A stretch of 64,000 nt of DNA from Lewinellaceae bacterium (GTDB lineage Bacteria; Bacteroidota; Bacteroidia; Chitinophagales; Saprospiraceae), in the NCBI GenBank assembly GCA_020636215.1, contig JACJYG010000006.1:1054001-1118000 (forward strand), in the 5' to 3' direction. This document shows, piece by piece, positions 26,494-34,822 of this stretch. Every line of letters begins with the position of its first letter. The first letter of the stretch is position 1. The translations under genes and the position numbers were made by a program. A model generated the notes under the pieces. It was given only the letters and a program-made list of their open reading frames with translations, ran no database searches and was not told the DNA's origin.

Positions 26494-26577
26494 CCCCGTC
26501 CTCTCCCGGCCACCGCTGGGATCAGCCGGATAAAGGCCAGGCCCGTCCTCGCCACGTCTGCTATCGAAGCCGGGTAA
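26494..26577 (+). repeat. Two copies of a CGTCC...CCGGGTAAA-type repeat
   Basis: Copies at 26494-26534 and 26540-26577 begin (C/G)CCCGTCCTC and end AGCCGG(G/A)TAAA, with a variable 15-20 bp middle. Related copies occur at 27072, 55407, 56042 and, inverted, at 63392. They are intergenic. Confidence 0.5.
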
Positions 26578-26599
26578 AAAACCGTCAATCCGAAACCAC

Positions 26600-27064
26600 A
26601 TGAGCAGCGAACAGGAAATACTGGATCATTTCGAGGAGTTCGAAGAGAACACCCGGATCGTTGTGGTGCGGAAGTTTTTCTTTGAGTCGCAGGCCAGCCT
26701 TTATTCCGCCCGGCTTAAGGAGGCCGGTATTCCCAATTTTATTTCTAACGCCAATATGATGACGGCGCTGCCCTTGATCGAGGGTGGTGGCATCGGCCTG
26801 CACATCCGCGAACAGGATCTGGAGGAAGCTTCCCGCATCGTTGCCCAATTGGATTATCAGGATCAGAACCCAAGCCCGGATGAGGATTCCTTCCATGATG
26901 CCGACTATGATGAAATCGAATTTCAAAAAGCAATGGCGGAGGGAGATCATACCAATACCGGAAAAGTAATATTCTGGATAGTTGTTGGTATTGTGTTGCT
27001 GCTTATCCTGCGGGCCTACCTGCGGGCCGCCGGGATGGTGGAAAATGGGATGGATGCGTTCTAG
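26600..27064 (+). CDS. DUF2007-like protein with C-terminal membrane helix
   Basis: The protein has 154 residues. The N-terminal domain (about 15-88) has the ferredoxin-like pattern of DUF2007 putative signal-transducing proteins (VVVRKFFFESQASLYSARL, then LHIREQDLEEASRIV). An acidic linker follows, and then one membrane helix (about 124-141, VIFWIVVGIVLLLIL). The cytoplasmic domain is therefore tethered to the inner membrane. Function is unknown. The gene lies between two repeat copies. Confidence 0.65.
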   Translation: MSSEQEILDHFEEFEENTRIVVVRKFFFESQASLYSARLKEAGIPNFISNANMMTALPLIEGGGIGLHIREQDLEEASRIVAQLDYQDQNPSPDEDSFHDADYDEIEFQKAMAEGDHTNTGKVIFWIVVGIVLLLILRAYLRAAGMVENGMDAF

Positions 27065-27071
27065 TGAACTG

Positions 27072-27235
27072 GGCTCGTCCTCGCCACGTCTGCTGTTGCA
27101 GCCGGGTAAATACCTCGGCCGGGCAAAAAGGGGGAAGTTGGAAGTGGGAAAGCGGAAAAACAGGCGTTTATCACTTGTTCCCCGGGCCTTCCCACTTCCG
27201 TATTCCGCCTTCCCACTTCCTTTTCCGCCCTACCT
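27072..27235. repeat. CCGGGTAAA-type repeat plus CCCACTT-type low-complexity sequence
   Basis: 27072-27110 is a copy of the CGTCC...CCGGGTAAA repeat. It is followed by GGAAGTGGGAA on one side and CTTCCCACTTCC on the other, forming an inverted pair of heptamer-like arrays that runs up to the stop of the BlaR1 gene. Confidence 0.5.
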
Positions 27236-29203
27236 CAGAATAACCTTCTCCGTAAAGGCCTTATCCCCCTGGCTGATGTGCAGGATGTAGGCGCCTTTGG
27301 GTAACTTACCCAAATCAAGGGCCTGGTTGTAGGCGCCATTAAATTTGGGGAGGGATTCCTGAAGCACCTCCCGGCCGTTGCTATCCAGGATGCGGATGGT
27401 AGTCGGTTGGGCTTCCGCTTCGAAGCGCAGGTTGAGGGCGCCGGTGGTGGGGTTGGGCGAAGCGCTGAACGTTTTCATTTCCAGGCTATTCCCGGTTTCC
27501 GGCAACTGGGCTTTTTGATCCTTGTTGTCCAATTTAAACTGCACCGGGAGGTTGAGCTGTACGTTGACCAGCCTATCCCTATGTTCGCCTGCAATCCAGG
27601 GCTCCGCCATGTCATTCATCAGGCTGATAACCCGCAGCACTTCCTCGTCGATACTGGGGTAAACCGGGCGTACGATCTTGATGTCTTCCAGCCTTCCTTC
27701 CTTGTTCACCACAAAACTGGCCACGGCCATGCCTTCTATACCGGCCTCGCGGGCATCTTTTGGATACCTGACCTGGCTGAAGATGAATTCCATCATTTTC
27801 ATATTCGCGCACTGCTGGCGCTCCTCTTTGTCGGCGATGTCTTCGCAACCGGGGAATCGGGGCATTTCTTCTACGACTTTGAAGATTTCCTCGGAAGAAA
27901 TGGGGCCCGCTTCCGTTTGGGCAGCCTTGTCTTTGGCGCTGAGGGCAAAGCGGACGGGCAGGTTGAATTCGACGTTCACGGCTTTGCCGCGCTGGTGGCC
28001 AGGCTGCCACTGCAGGCCCTGTTCATTCATCAATTTCATGACCCGGGCCACTTCCTCGTCAATGCTCGGAGAAATAGAACGCACGACCTGAATATCTTCC
28101 AGCCGCCCTTCTTTATTGACGATGAAACGCACGACCGAAGTACCTTCTATTCCAGCTTTCTTCGCATCTTCCGGGTAGCGGAGGTTGGCCCCGATAAACT
28201 CCATCAGCTTCTGGTTGGCGCACTGCGTTTTTTCCTGGGCGGAGCCTTCGGTGTCCTCGCAACCGGGGAATCGGGGCATTTCTTCTACCACTTTAAAGAC
28301 TTCGCCGGCTACTTCACTTTTCTTGTTTTTTTCCGGTTGCTGGGCAAAGGCCAGCACCAGGCCAAAGAGTAAGGGTAATACCAGCAGGTAGCGGATAAGC
28401 GCCTGGCGTTTGGATTTCGTTTTAGTCATCATAACAATTCGCTTTTTGAGTTGTGAGTTAAGAAAATAATTTGCCAGGGCAATCTGTGGCCCGGACTGTG
28501 ATTGCCTGAGTAACAAATGGCCATATTGTTTCTTTCGGGTATGGTGTTTCAGCACGGCATGGTCGGCCAGGTATTCGTGCACCACACGCAGAGAGCGGCT
28601 GTAGAGGAATACCATGGGGCTGGGCCAGAAAATGATGCTTAGCAATTCTATCCATAACACATCCAGGCTGTGCCACTGGCGCATGTGCGCCTGTTCGTGC
28701 CGGATGATCTTCTCTTCGTCTTCGGGGGGATAAGGCATCTGTTTGCTCCAAAAAAGCAGGCGGAAGAAGGAAAAAGGCGTGTGCCACACTTCAGTAGAAA
28801 CAAGGGTATAGCCCTGATATTTTTGCCGATCCGACCGTCTGTACAGCCCCCACAATGTCCACAGCCCATATCCAAAGCGCAGGGTACTGACGACTACGCC
28901 TGCCCAATACAGGATCAACAGCACATCCCAAAGGGAAAGGCCCGGTTCGTTGGCCGTAGCCGTTACGACTATTTCAACCGCCTCTATGCCCACCGTGATG
29001 GGCTGCAGCGTTACCGTGATCATTTCGGCGCTGCCGCCACCTGGGGCCGGCCATGGCGTCAGAGGTAAAACCAGGCCCAGGATCAGGGCGATCAATAGGT
29101 AGGCTCGGTTGAGGTTGAAAAAGGTGGCCCGGCTCAATAACCAGGCATACAGGCCATAAAAAGCCGCCCAGCAAAGGGTTACGCCCAGAATGTAAGTAAT
29201 CAT
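27230..29203 (-). CDS. BlaR1-type M56 peptidase with two TonB domains and a T9SS sorting domain
   Basis: The protein has 657 residues. The N-terminal membrane region (helices about 1-23, 33-50, 90-118, 180-200, 267-287) contains the zinc motif HEQAH (169-173) and the downstream Glu in VHEYLADH, as in BlaR1/MecR1. Two TonB-C domains follow (about 300-425 and 425-560), each opening FKVVEEMPRFPGCED. The end (about 575-657) reads as a type A T9SS sorting domain (SASPNPTTGALNL...KLPKGAYILHIS). BlaR1 senses a signal and cleaves BlaI, which lies 72 bp upstream on the same strand. A secretion signal on an inner-membrane sensor is odd. Confidence 0.88.
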   Translation of the reverse strand: MITYILGVTLCWAAFYGLYAWLLSRATFFNLNRAYLLIALILGLVLPLTPWPAPGGGSAEMITVTLQPITVGIEAVEIVVTATANEPGLSLWDVLLILYWAGVVVSTLRFGYGLWTLWGLYRRSDRQKYQGYTLVSTEVWHTPFSFFRLLFWSKQMPYPPEDEEKIIRHEQAHMRQWHSLDVLWIELLSIIFWPSPMVFLYSRSLRVVHEYLADHAVLKHHTRKKQYGHLLLRQSQSGPQIALANYFLNSQLKKRIVMMTKTKSKRQALIRYLLVLPLLFGLVLAFAQQPEKNKKSEVAGEVFKVVEEMPRFPGCEDTEGSAQEKTQCANQKLMEFIGANLRYPEDAKKAGIEGTSVVRFIVNKEGRLEDIQVVRSISPSIDEEVARVMKLMNEQGLQWQPGHQRGKAVNVEFNLPVRFALSAKDKAAQTEAGPISSEEIFKVVEEMPRFPGCEDIADKEERQQCANMKMMEFIFSQVRYPKDAREAGIEGMAVASFVVNKEGRLEDIKIVRPVYPSIDEEVLRVISLMNDMAEPWIAGEHRDRLVNVQLNLPVQFKLDNKDQKAQLPETGNSLEMKTFSASPNPTTGALNLRFEAEAQPTTIRILDSNGREVLQESLPKFNGAYNQALDLGKLPKGAYILHISQGDKAFTEKVILR

Positions 29204-29275
29204 GACGCTAAGTTTTCAGGCGCCTGAAGTTTACCTCCGAATGCCCGGATAACCTTCAAAAGCCTTTCTTTTCGA

Positions 29276-29650
29276 TTATTCTTCTTCCTCCAGTTTGCCC
29301 ACCAGTTCCGACAACTCCGACAGGCTGAGGTCTTTTTCCTCCACGAGGAAGGACACCAGGCGGTTCATAGAGCCTTCAAAGTAGTCGCGCACCAGGGTTT
29401 TCAACGATTGACGGCTGTATTCCTCTTTGCTGATGGCCGGCTCGTATACAAAGGTACGGCCGTAGGCTTTGTGTTTAAGGAACCCCTTCTTGTCATCCAT
29501 GATGCGCACCATGGTGGAAATGGTGCTATGAGGAGGTTTTTTGAGGCCCAGTTTTTCTTTCATGTAATTTCGGATGTCGGCCACCGTACAGGGAGCAATC
29601 TCCCAGATGATCTGCATAATCTCTTCTTCCGCCTTGGTTAGTTTATTCAT
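29276..29650 (-). CDS. BlaI/MecI-family repressor
   Basis: The protein has 124 residues. A winged-helix DNA-binding domain (LTKAEEEIMQIIWEIAPCTVADI, then HSTISTMVRIMDDKKGFLKH) is followed by a dimerisation tail with the cleavage-prone region near YSRQSLKTLV. Such repressors bind operators as dimers until cleaved by BlaR1. It is the first intact gene of the blaI-blaR1 unit. A strong inverted repeat about 330 bp upstream, next to a divergent TonB receptor gene, is the probable operator. Confidence 0.93.
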   Translation of the reverse strand: MNKLTKAEEEIMQIIWEIAPCTVADIRNYMKEKLGLKKPPHSTISTMVRIMDDKKGFLKHKAYGRTFVYEPAISKEEYSRQSLKTLVRDYFEGSMNRLVSFLVEEKDLSLSELSELVGKLEEEE

Positions 29651-29697
29651 GTGCTTAGATTAAATGACAGTGTTCAAGTGTTCGAGTGTTTGTGTGT

Positions 29698-29952
29698 TCA
29701 AGTGTTCAAGTGTTCGGTATCCTCCAGGTGAAAAAGCGCGCACTCCACGCTGTTGATCTGCAGGTAGGCGACGCCCAGCATCATATGGTAGCATTCGCTG
29801 AGCAACTGCTGAGCCTGGTCAAATTGATAAGCAGCAACGAGTTCCTGAGCTTGTCGATAACGCTGTTGAAGTCGCAGGCTGTCGGGCGCTGACTGGCCCT
29901 ATAACACTGGTATGGCGGCCACCAAAAACGCTATTACCCAAATGTATTTCAT
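29698..29952 (-). pseudogene. Remnant of a small secreted helical (TPR-like) protein
   Basis: ATG at 29952 begins a good signal peptide (IWVIAFLVAAIPVL) interrupted by TAG at codon 18 (29899-29901). The frame then continues open for 66 more codons, with GQSAPDSLRLQQRYRQAQE and AYQFDQAQQLLSECY, which resembles a TPR start. The 3' end runs into low-complexity AAGTGTTC repeats. It lies directly downstream of the predicted blaI promoter. A sequencing error, a real nonsense mutation or chance are all possible. Confidence 0.45.
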
Positions 29953-29974
29953 CTGTTTTGCAGCTTGCTTACGA

Positions 29975-30005
29975 CAAAGTTATAACGTATTTTTTAGTTA
30001 ATCAA
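29975..30005 (-). promoter_or_regulatory. Promoter toward blaI-blaR1
   Basis: On the minus strand a -33 TTG (30003-30005), a 20-bp spacer and a -7 box TAACTTTG (29975-29982) fit the Bacteroidota consensus. The left arm of the 21-bp inverted repeat fills the spacer, where a repressor would block RNA polymerase. Confidence 0.6.
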
Positions 30006-30041
30006 CTTTTGAGCCGTTTTTTAACTAAAAAATACGTTATA
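29981..30041. promoter_or_regulatory. Perfect 21-bp inverted repeat, candidate BlaI operator
   Basis: Arms at 29981-30001 and 30021-30041 are exact reverse complements (right arm starts TTAACTAAAAAATACG), with a 19-bp spacer. Each arm also holds a TAAC...GTTA dyad, as expected for a dimer site. The pair lies between the blaI side and the TonB receptor gene, so one repressor could control both directions. Confidence 0.65.
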
Positions 30042-30185
30042 CTGAGAAGCCAGAAGCTATTTCGCTTCTCTACTTTAGATTTTCTTAATGGGCAGGCAAA
30101 CAAGAATACCCGAAAACCTCTATTTTTGAAAACAGCCCATCGCCAGCTGGAAGAAATCAATCTTCAGCCCACAACAACAAAAGGT

Positions 30186-32432
30186 ATGAGTACGCGAATC
30201 TGTATCCTGTTTTTTCTTTTTTTGGGTTTCGGCTCTTGCCTTTCCGCCCATAATATCATTCGAGGCAAGGTTTTGGATGCCACAACGCAATTGCCTTTGG
30301 AAGGGGCGAGCATTCAGGTGGAAGGCTTGTCTTACGGTGTAGCCACCAATCGCCTGGGGCAGTTCACACTTTACACCGACACTTCTATAACGGCTATCCT
30401 GGTGTCCTACATCGGTTATGAAACTCAGCGCATCGAAATTCGGAGCCCGGAAGAAGTCCTATCCATCGGTCTGGAGCCGGCTGCTATTGATATGGACCAG
30501 GTAGTGGTAAGTGGGGCCGATACCAAAAGCCTGAATACCTTAAGCAAAGTGGATGTCGGCCTGCGGGCTGTCAATTCCTCCCAGGACGTGTTGCGCCTCG
30601 TGCCGGGCTTATTCACTGCCCAACACGCCGGTGGGGGGAAAGCCGAGCAGATGTTCCTGCGTGGCTTCGACATCGACCATGGAACGGACATCAACGTAAG
30701 TGTCGACGGTATACCTGTAAATATGGTGTCTCATGCTCATGGCCAGGGGTATGCCGACCTGCACTTTCTCATTCCGGAACTGATTCAGGCCGTCGACTTT
30801 GGGAAAGGGCCGTATTACACGACGCAGGGCAATTTTACCACTGCCGGCTATGTGCAATTTCACACTTTCAATGCCCTGGAGCACAACCTTGTCAAAATGG
30901 AAGTAGGCCAATTTAACACCTTACGCACCCTGGCTATGGTTGATGTTCTGGGAACTCAGGCCCAAGCCCGGGGCCAAAACGCCTATATGGCCGCTGAATA
31001 CCTGATCACAGATGGCCCATTCGACAGCCCGCAGCACTTTAACCGCATGAATTTATTCGGCAAATACACCAACATGCTGGATGATGGCTCGCTATTCACC
31101 CTGGAAGCATCTGCGTTTCAAAGTAAGTGGGATGCTTCGGGCCAGATTCCTGAGCGGGCAGTTGAGCAAGGCCTTATCGGCCGATTCGGCGCCATCGACG
31201 ATGCTGAAGGCGGGCAGACCAGCCGAAAAAACCTCAGTGCCCACCTGGTAAAAAACCTGAATGAACGCACTTATGTCGAAAACCAGTTTTACTATTCTCA
31301 ATATGATTTTGAATTGTATTCTAACTTTACTTTGTTCCTCAACGATCCCATCAACGGAGACCAAATCCGGCAGAAGGAATCCCGAAACCTATTCGGCTAT
31401 CAGGGAGCTTATCACCTGTCCTCTGAACTGGCGAACAACCCTCTGGCATCCACTATCGGCATCGGCTTCCGCTACGACGATGTCAACGGCAACGAACTGA
31501 CCCACACGCGCAACCGGCGAGAGAACCTGATGCCCATCGCCCTGGGTAATATAGATGAATTGAATGCATTTGCCTTCATTGACGAATCCCTGCGCCTTGG
31601 TCGTTTGTCCATCAATGCCGGCGCTCGCCTGGATTTTCTGAAATTCGATTATGTCGACCAGTTGAATCCGGAATACCAAACATTATCACAGCAAAAAACA
31701 GCCCTGAGCCCCAAGCTCAATTTCCTCTACGAACTCACGTCCAACTGGCAGCTCTACTTCAAATCAGGCATGGGTTTCCACTCCAATGACACGAGGGTCG
31801 TCGTAGCCCAAAAAGGAGCGGAGATCCTGCCGGCAGCTTATGGCGCCGACCTCGGCACCCTTTGGAAGCCTGCACCCCGGCTGGTGCTCAACACAGCGCT
31901 GTGGTATCTGTTCCTGGAACAGGAGTTTGTGTATGTGGGCGACGAAGGCATTGTGGAGCCCAGCGGCCGTACGCGTCGCATGGGCGCAGACCTATCCATA
32001 CGCTATCAGCTTACCGACTGGCTGTTCGCCGATGCGGATGTGAACTATACCTATGCGAGGTCAGCTGATGATCCGGAGGGTGAAAATTTCATTCCACTTG
32101 CCCCGGATCTGACCAGCACCGGAGGCTTGACTTTCCAGCACCCCAGTGGCCTGAACGGAAGCCTCCGATATCGCCACCTCGATAGCCGGCCGGCTAATGA
32201 GGACGGTTCGGTGATGGCGCGGGGGTATACTGTGGTTGATGCGGTGCTGAATTACACCCACCGCCGTTTTGAGGTCGGCCTGACTTTGGAGAATGTTTTG
32301 AATACGGATTGGAATGAAGCTCAATTCGACACCGAATCACGTTTATTCGGGGAGGTGGAGCCGGTTTCGGAGCTGCATTTCACCCCCGGGATGCCACGGT
32401 ATTTGCGGGCGAGGGTGGGATACTTTTTCTGA
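30186..32432 (+). CDS. TonB-dependent receptor
   Basis: The protein has 748 residues from ATG 30186; the frame is open upstream to 29958 but that part lacks receptor character and crosses the operator. A signal peptide (LFLGFGSCLSAH) is followed by a carboxypeptidase-like beta domain (about 20-100: IRGKVLDATTQLPLEGASIQ), a plug domain (DVLRLVPGLF, FLRGFDIDHGTDINVSVDG) and a 22-strand-type barrel ending ARVGYFF. The plug has VSHAHGQGYADLHF, a His-containing motif I associate with one receptor subgroup of unknown ligand. It probably imports a ligand across the outer membrane under control of the divergent BlaI/BlaR1 pair. Confidence 0.92.
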   Translation: MSTRICILFFLFLGFGSCLSAHNIIRGKVLDATTQLPLEGASIQVEGLSYGVATNRLGQFTLYTDTSITAILVSYIGYETQRIEIRSPEEVLSIGLEPAAIDMDQVVVSGADTKSLNTLSKVDVGLRAVNSSQDVLRLVPGLFTAQHAGGGKAEQMFLRGFDIDHGTDINVSVDGIPVNMVSHAHGQGYADLHFLIPELIQAVDFGKGPYYTTQGNFTTAGYVQFHTFNALEHNLVKMEVGQFNTLRTLAMVDVLGTQAQARGQNAYMAAEYLITDGPFDSPQHFNRMNLFGKYTNMLDDGSLFTLEASAFQSKWDASGQIPERAVEQGLIGRFGAIDDAEGGQTSRKNLSAHLVKNLNERTYVENQFYYSQYDFELYSNFTLFLNDPINGDQIRQKESRNLFGYQGAYHLSSELANNPLASTIGIGFRYDDVNGNELTHTRNRRENLMPIALGNIDELNAFAFIDESLRLGRLSINAGARLDFLKFDYVDQLNPEYQTLSQQKTALSPKLNFLYELTSNWQLYFKSGMGFHSNDTRVVVAQKGAEILPAAYGADLGTLWKPAPRLVLNTALWYLFLEQEFVYVGDEGIVEPSGRTRRMGADLSIRYQLTDWLFADADVNYTYARSADDPEGENFIPLAPDLTSTGGLTFQHPSGLNGSLRYRHLDSRPANEDGSVMARGYTVVDAVLNYTHRRFEVGLTLENVLNTDWNEAQFDTESRLFGEVEPVSELHFTPGMPRYLRARVGYFF

Positions 32433-32548
32433 GGCTACTGGGGTGGTGCTCGGATATTCCCTGTCCCCGGCTGCAAATTGAAGCCCGCGCATCGATTATC
32501 CTCCTACAGGTTCTAATGGCAGTGCTAAACCAGATACGTAGGCCTTGG

Positions 32549-34276
32549 TTAATTGCCATTGGAGCGAGACGGCGGTTTACGGGTAGCAGGCCCTTGCTTT
32601 TCCCCGGGCGTCCCGCCTGAAGGTTTGCCGGACACTGGTTCGAGGACAGGAACCACTTTGCGCTCCAGGATTATGGTGGACTCCAGGTCCCAACTGGCGC
32701 GTAATTGTTGTTCCAGTGGTTTTTGTGAGATAGGTTCAGGTTGGAGGTAAAGATCATAATTGCCGCTATCCCAGCGGCCGTTGCCATTCCAGTCGGTGAT
32801 AATGCGGACGGAATAATTTCCAGGTGGGAGGGCGGTAAAGCTCTGCTGAAAGGTATTAAGGCCCTGCACCAGGAAACGCTCTACCAACTCGTCGCCTTTG
32901 CCCAGGAGTTCGACGATATAGCTGGTATCCGCCGAGAGGCTGTCAATGGTGAGGGCCAGATTACCAAAGTTTTTACGCAGCTCGGCCTTATATTTTTGGA
33001 TGATAGTGTCATTCTGAAGGCCATAGATATCGGTAAAAGCGCCGGGCATCAGTTCCATTTCGTATGGGAGGCCTTCCTTCCATGGATAAGCTATTGACAG
33101 ACGGCGTTGCCCGTTGGTATCGAGGCTAAGCTGAGGCTGCACCAGGGTTCGGAGGGTATCTTCGTAAAACCGTATCAGGCTGGTATCGTAGCGCAGCACA
33201 GGATGGTTGAAGGCCAATTCAATAGGCCGGCTGGGATTGATATTGATGACCTGAGAACCCTGCGGGCGGAAGCTGAGCCGGGCTTTTTCCAGGAAATCCT
33301 GGCGATTTCGGCTCCGCACCTGCACGGTATCATTCAAAACGGTATCCTGGCGCAGGTAGAGTTTCCAGCTTTTTTCTTCCGGCAGGTCAAACCAAACTTT
33401 AGTGGTATCGGGATTGATCTCATAGGCCACATTTTGCTGCCCGACGTCTTCGTAGGAGAGGTTGAGCCCTTCCGGAGCTTTACTAAAGGCCAGTCGGACG
33501 AGTCCGTAGCGGCTGTCGTCGCTTTCCAGGAGCCGCAGCGGCCGTTCTTCGGTAAAGAGCTTTACCAGGAGGTCCGGCTGTAATGAATCGCTAACCACCA
33601 GCAAGGAGTCGGGAAACCCGATAGGCTCCAGGGCCTGGTCGAAGCGATAGTTCAGGTTAGCGTCTTTCAGGGCGAATCCTTTGAACAGGCCAGCTTTGAC
33701 GTTCTCAATCTGAAAGCGGCCGTCCTTGCCGGTACGGGCAAAATAGAAAGGCCGTTCGGTGCGCACTACGGTATCGGATAGGTTGTCGTACAGCATAAAA
33801 AGGGCGCTTTCCACGGGCTTTGCCGTTTGGGCATCCACAATAATGCCGGTCACGCTAAGGGAGTCGATAAAATCGCCGGTGGAGAACACAAAGCGAAGGT
33901 TTTCGGCGGGGTTGCGTTCATTGAGGTCTTTAACCGCTTCGCCAAAGTTGATGGTATAGGTCGCTTCGGGGCGCAATTGCTCGCGTTCATCGAAGCTGAA
34001 GCGAACGGTCTTCCGTTTCAGGCTGAGTTCGAACTTATACTCGAGAGGAGGAGAAACGACGACCTGGTTAAACACATCCTGTACTTCCACCCATTCATCG
34101 AAGGTAAGCTCAATCGTTTTCTTCTGGAACTTGGTTTGAAAATTAGGAGTCGATTCCTCCACAACTAATTTTGGTGGGTCCACATCTTTTAAGCCCCCTT
34201 CCGGTGGAAGCGGGTTGGCGCAAAAGGTGAGGGCCAAAGCGATGGCAGACAGAATCGGTGCTTTTAAACGCCTCAT
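32549..34276 (-). CDS. Ig-like (Big_5) domain lipoprotein
   Basis: The protein has 575 residues with a lipobox-like LALTFC (Cys19) followed by ANPLPPEGG. A Big_5/SbsA Ig-like domain covers about 30-130 (KTIELTFDEWVEV, YTINFGEAVKDLNERN). A Cna-B-like segment follows (VTGIIVDAQTAKPVESALFML) and then more beta domains. The Pro/Gly-rich tail ends the protein. It is a surface or periplasmic structural protein of a family common in Bacteroidota. The start overlaps the upstream stop by 4 bp (ATGA), so translation is coupled. Confidence 0.85.
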   Translation of the reverse strand: MRRLKAPILSAIALALTFCANPLPPEGGLKDVDPPKLVVEESTPNFQTKFQKKTIELTFDEWVEVQDVFNQVVVSPPLEYKFELSLKRKTVRFSFDEREQLRPEATYTINFGEAVKDLNERNPAENLRFVFSTGDFIDSLSVTGIIVDAQTAKPVESALFMLYDNLSDTVVRTERPFYFARTGKDGRFQIENVKAGLFKGFALKDANLNYRFDQALEPIGFPDSLLVVSDSLQPDLLVKLFTEERPLRLLESDDSRYGLVRLAFSKAPEGLNLSYEDVGQQNVAYEINPDTTKVWFDLPEEKSWKLYLRQDTVLNDTVQVRSRNRQDFLEKARLSFRPQGSQVININPSRPIELAFNHPVLRYDTSLIRFYEDTLRTLVQPQLSLDTNGQRRLSIAYPWKEGLPYEMELMPGAFTDIYGLQNDTIIQKYKAELRKNFGNLALTIDSLSADTSYIVELLGKGDELVERFLVQGLNTFQQSFTALPPGNYSVRIITDWNGNGRWDSGNYDLYLQPEPISQKPLEQQLRASWDLESTIILERKVVPVLEPVSGKPSGGTPGEKQGPATRKPPSRSNGN

Positions 34277-34722
34277 TTGACCTCCTTGACCCGCCGGGTA
34301 TCCGACAGGGAATAGATGAGGCGGTTGATGTCGGTGGAGTTGAGGCCCAGCTTACCTTTGATGGTGATTGCCTCGGCGGTATAATCGATTGGCTCCAGCG
34401 CGAAGACCTCCATGACGGTTTCCGGCCCGGCGCCACCGCAGAAGAAGCACATATTATAGGGGTAAGCTGAGAAGATGAATTCCTTATGGCCTTTGTAGCC
34501 CTCCACCGGAATGATATAACCTTTGACCGTAACTTCTTGGCCTTCCAGGGCTTTCACCTCTTCGCTGAATACCGGCACATCCACCTTGAAGCCCATTTCT
34601 TCGTTGTATTCCTTCTTATAGGTGATCTTGGCCAGGGTTTTCCAGATGGGGGCCTGCGCCAGTGCAGGTTGCAGGGCAGCAAGGCTGAGCAGGGTAGCTA
34701 TGGCAAAAATAAATTGCTTCAT
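34273..34722 (-). CDS. Small secreted protein with CFFCGG motif
   Basis: The protein has 149 residues with a signal peptide (LLSLAALQPALAQ). The mature part is a small beta-barrel-like domain with VTVKGYIIPVEGY and YPYNMCFFCGGAGPETVMEV. The CxxC pair and the fold pattern recall DUF3299-type proteins. It probably acts in the periplasm; binding of a metal is possible but unproven. It is translationally coupled to the Ig-like lipoprotein. Confidence 0.7.
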   Translation of the reverse strand: MKQFIFAIATLLSLAALQPALAQAPIWKTLAKITYKKEYNEEMGFKVDVPVFSEEVKALEGQEVTVKGYIIPVEGYKGHKEFIFSAYPYNMCFFCGGAGPETVMEVFALEPIDYTAEAITIKGKLGLNSTDINRLIYSLSDTRRVKEVK

Positions 34723-34769
34723 AATGATGTTTGGTTTCTGTTATTTGACGCCTTTGGGCAAAACACCCG

Positions 34770-34777
34770 CAAAGTTA
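34770..34777 (-). promoter_or_regulatory. -7 box upstream of the CFFCGG gene
   Basis: TAACTTTG on the minus strand, about 48 bp before the start at 34722. It matches TAnnTTTG; the -33 element is not clear. Confidence 0.4.
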
Positions 34778-34822
34778 ACGTTGGGCCGGGAAAAAGTGTT
34801 TTAATGCAATGTTAAACCCGTA

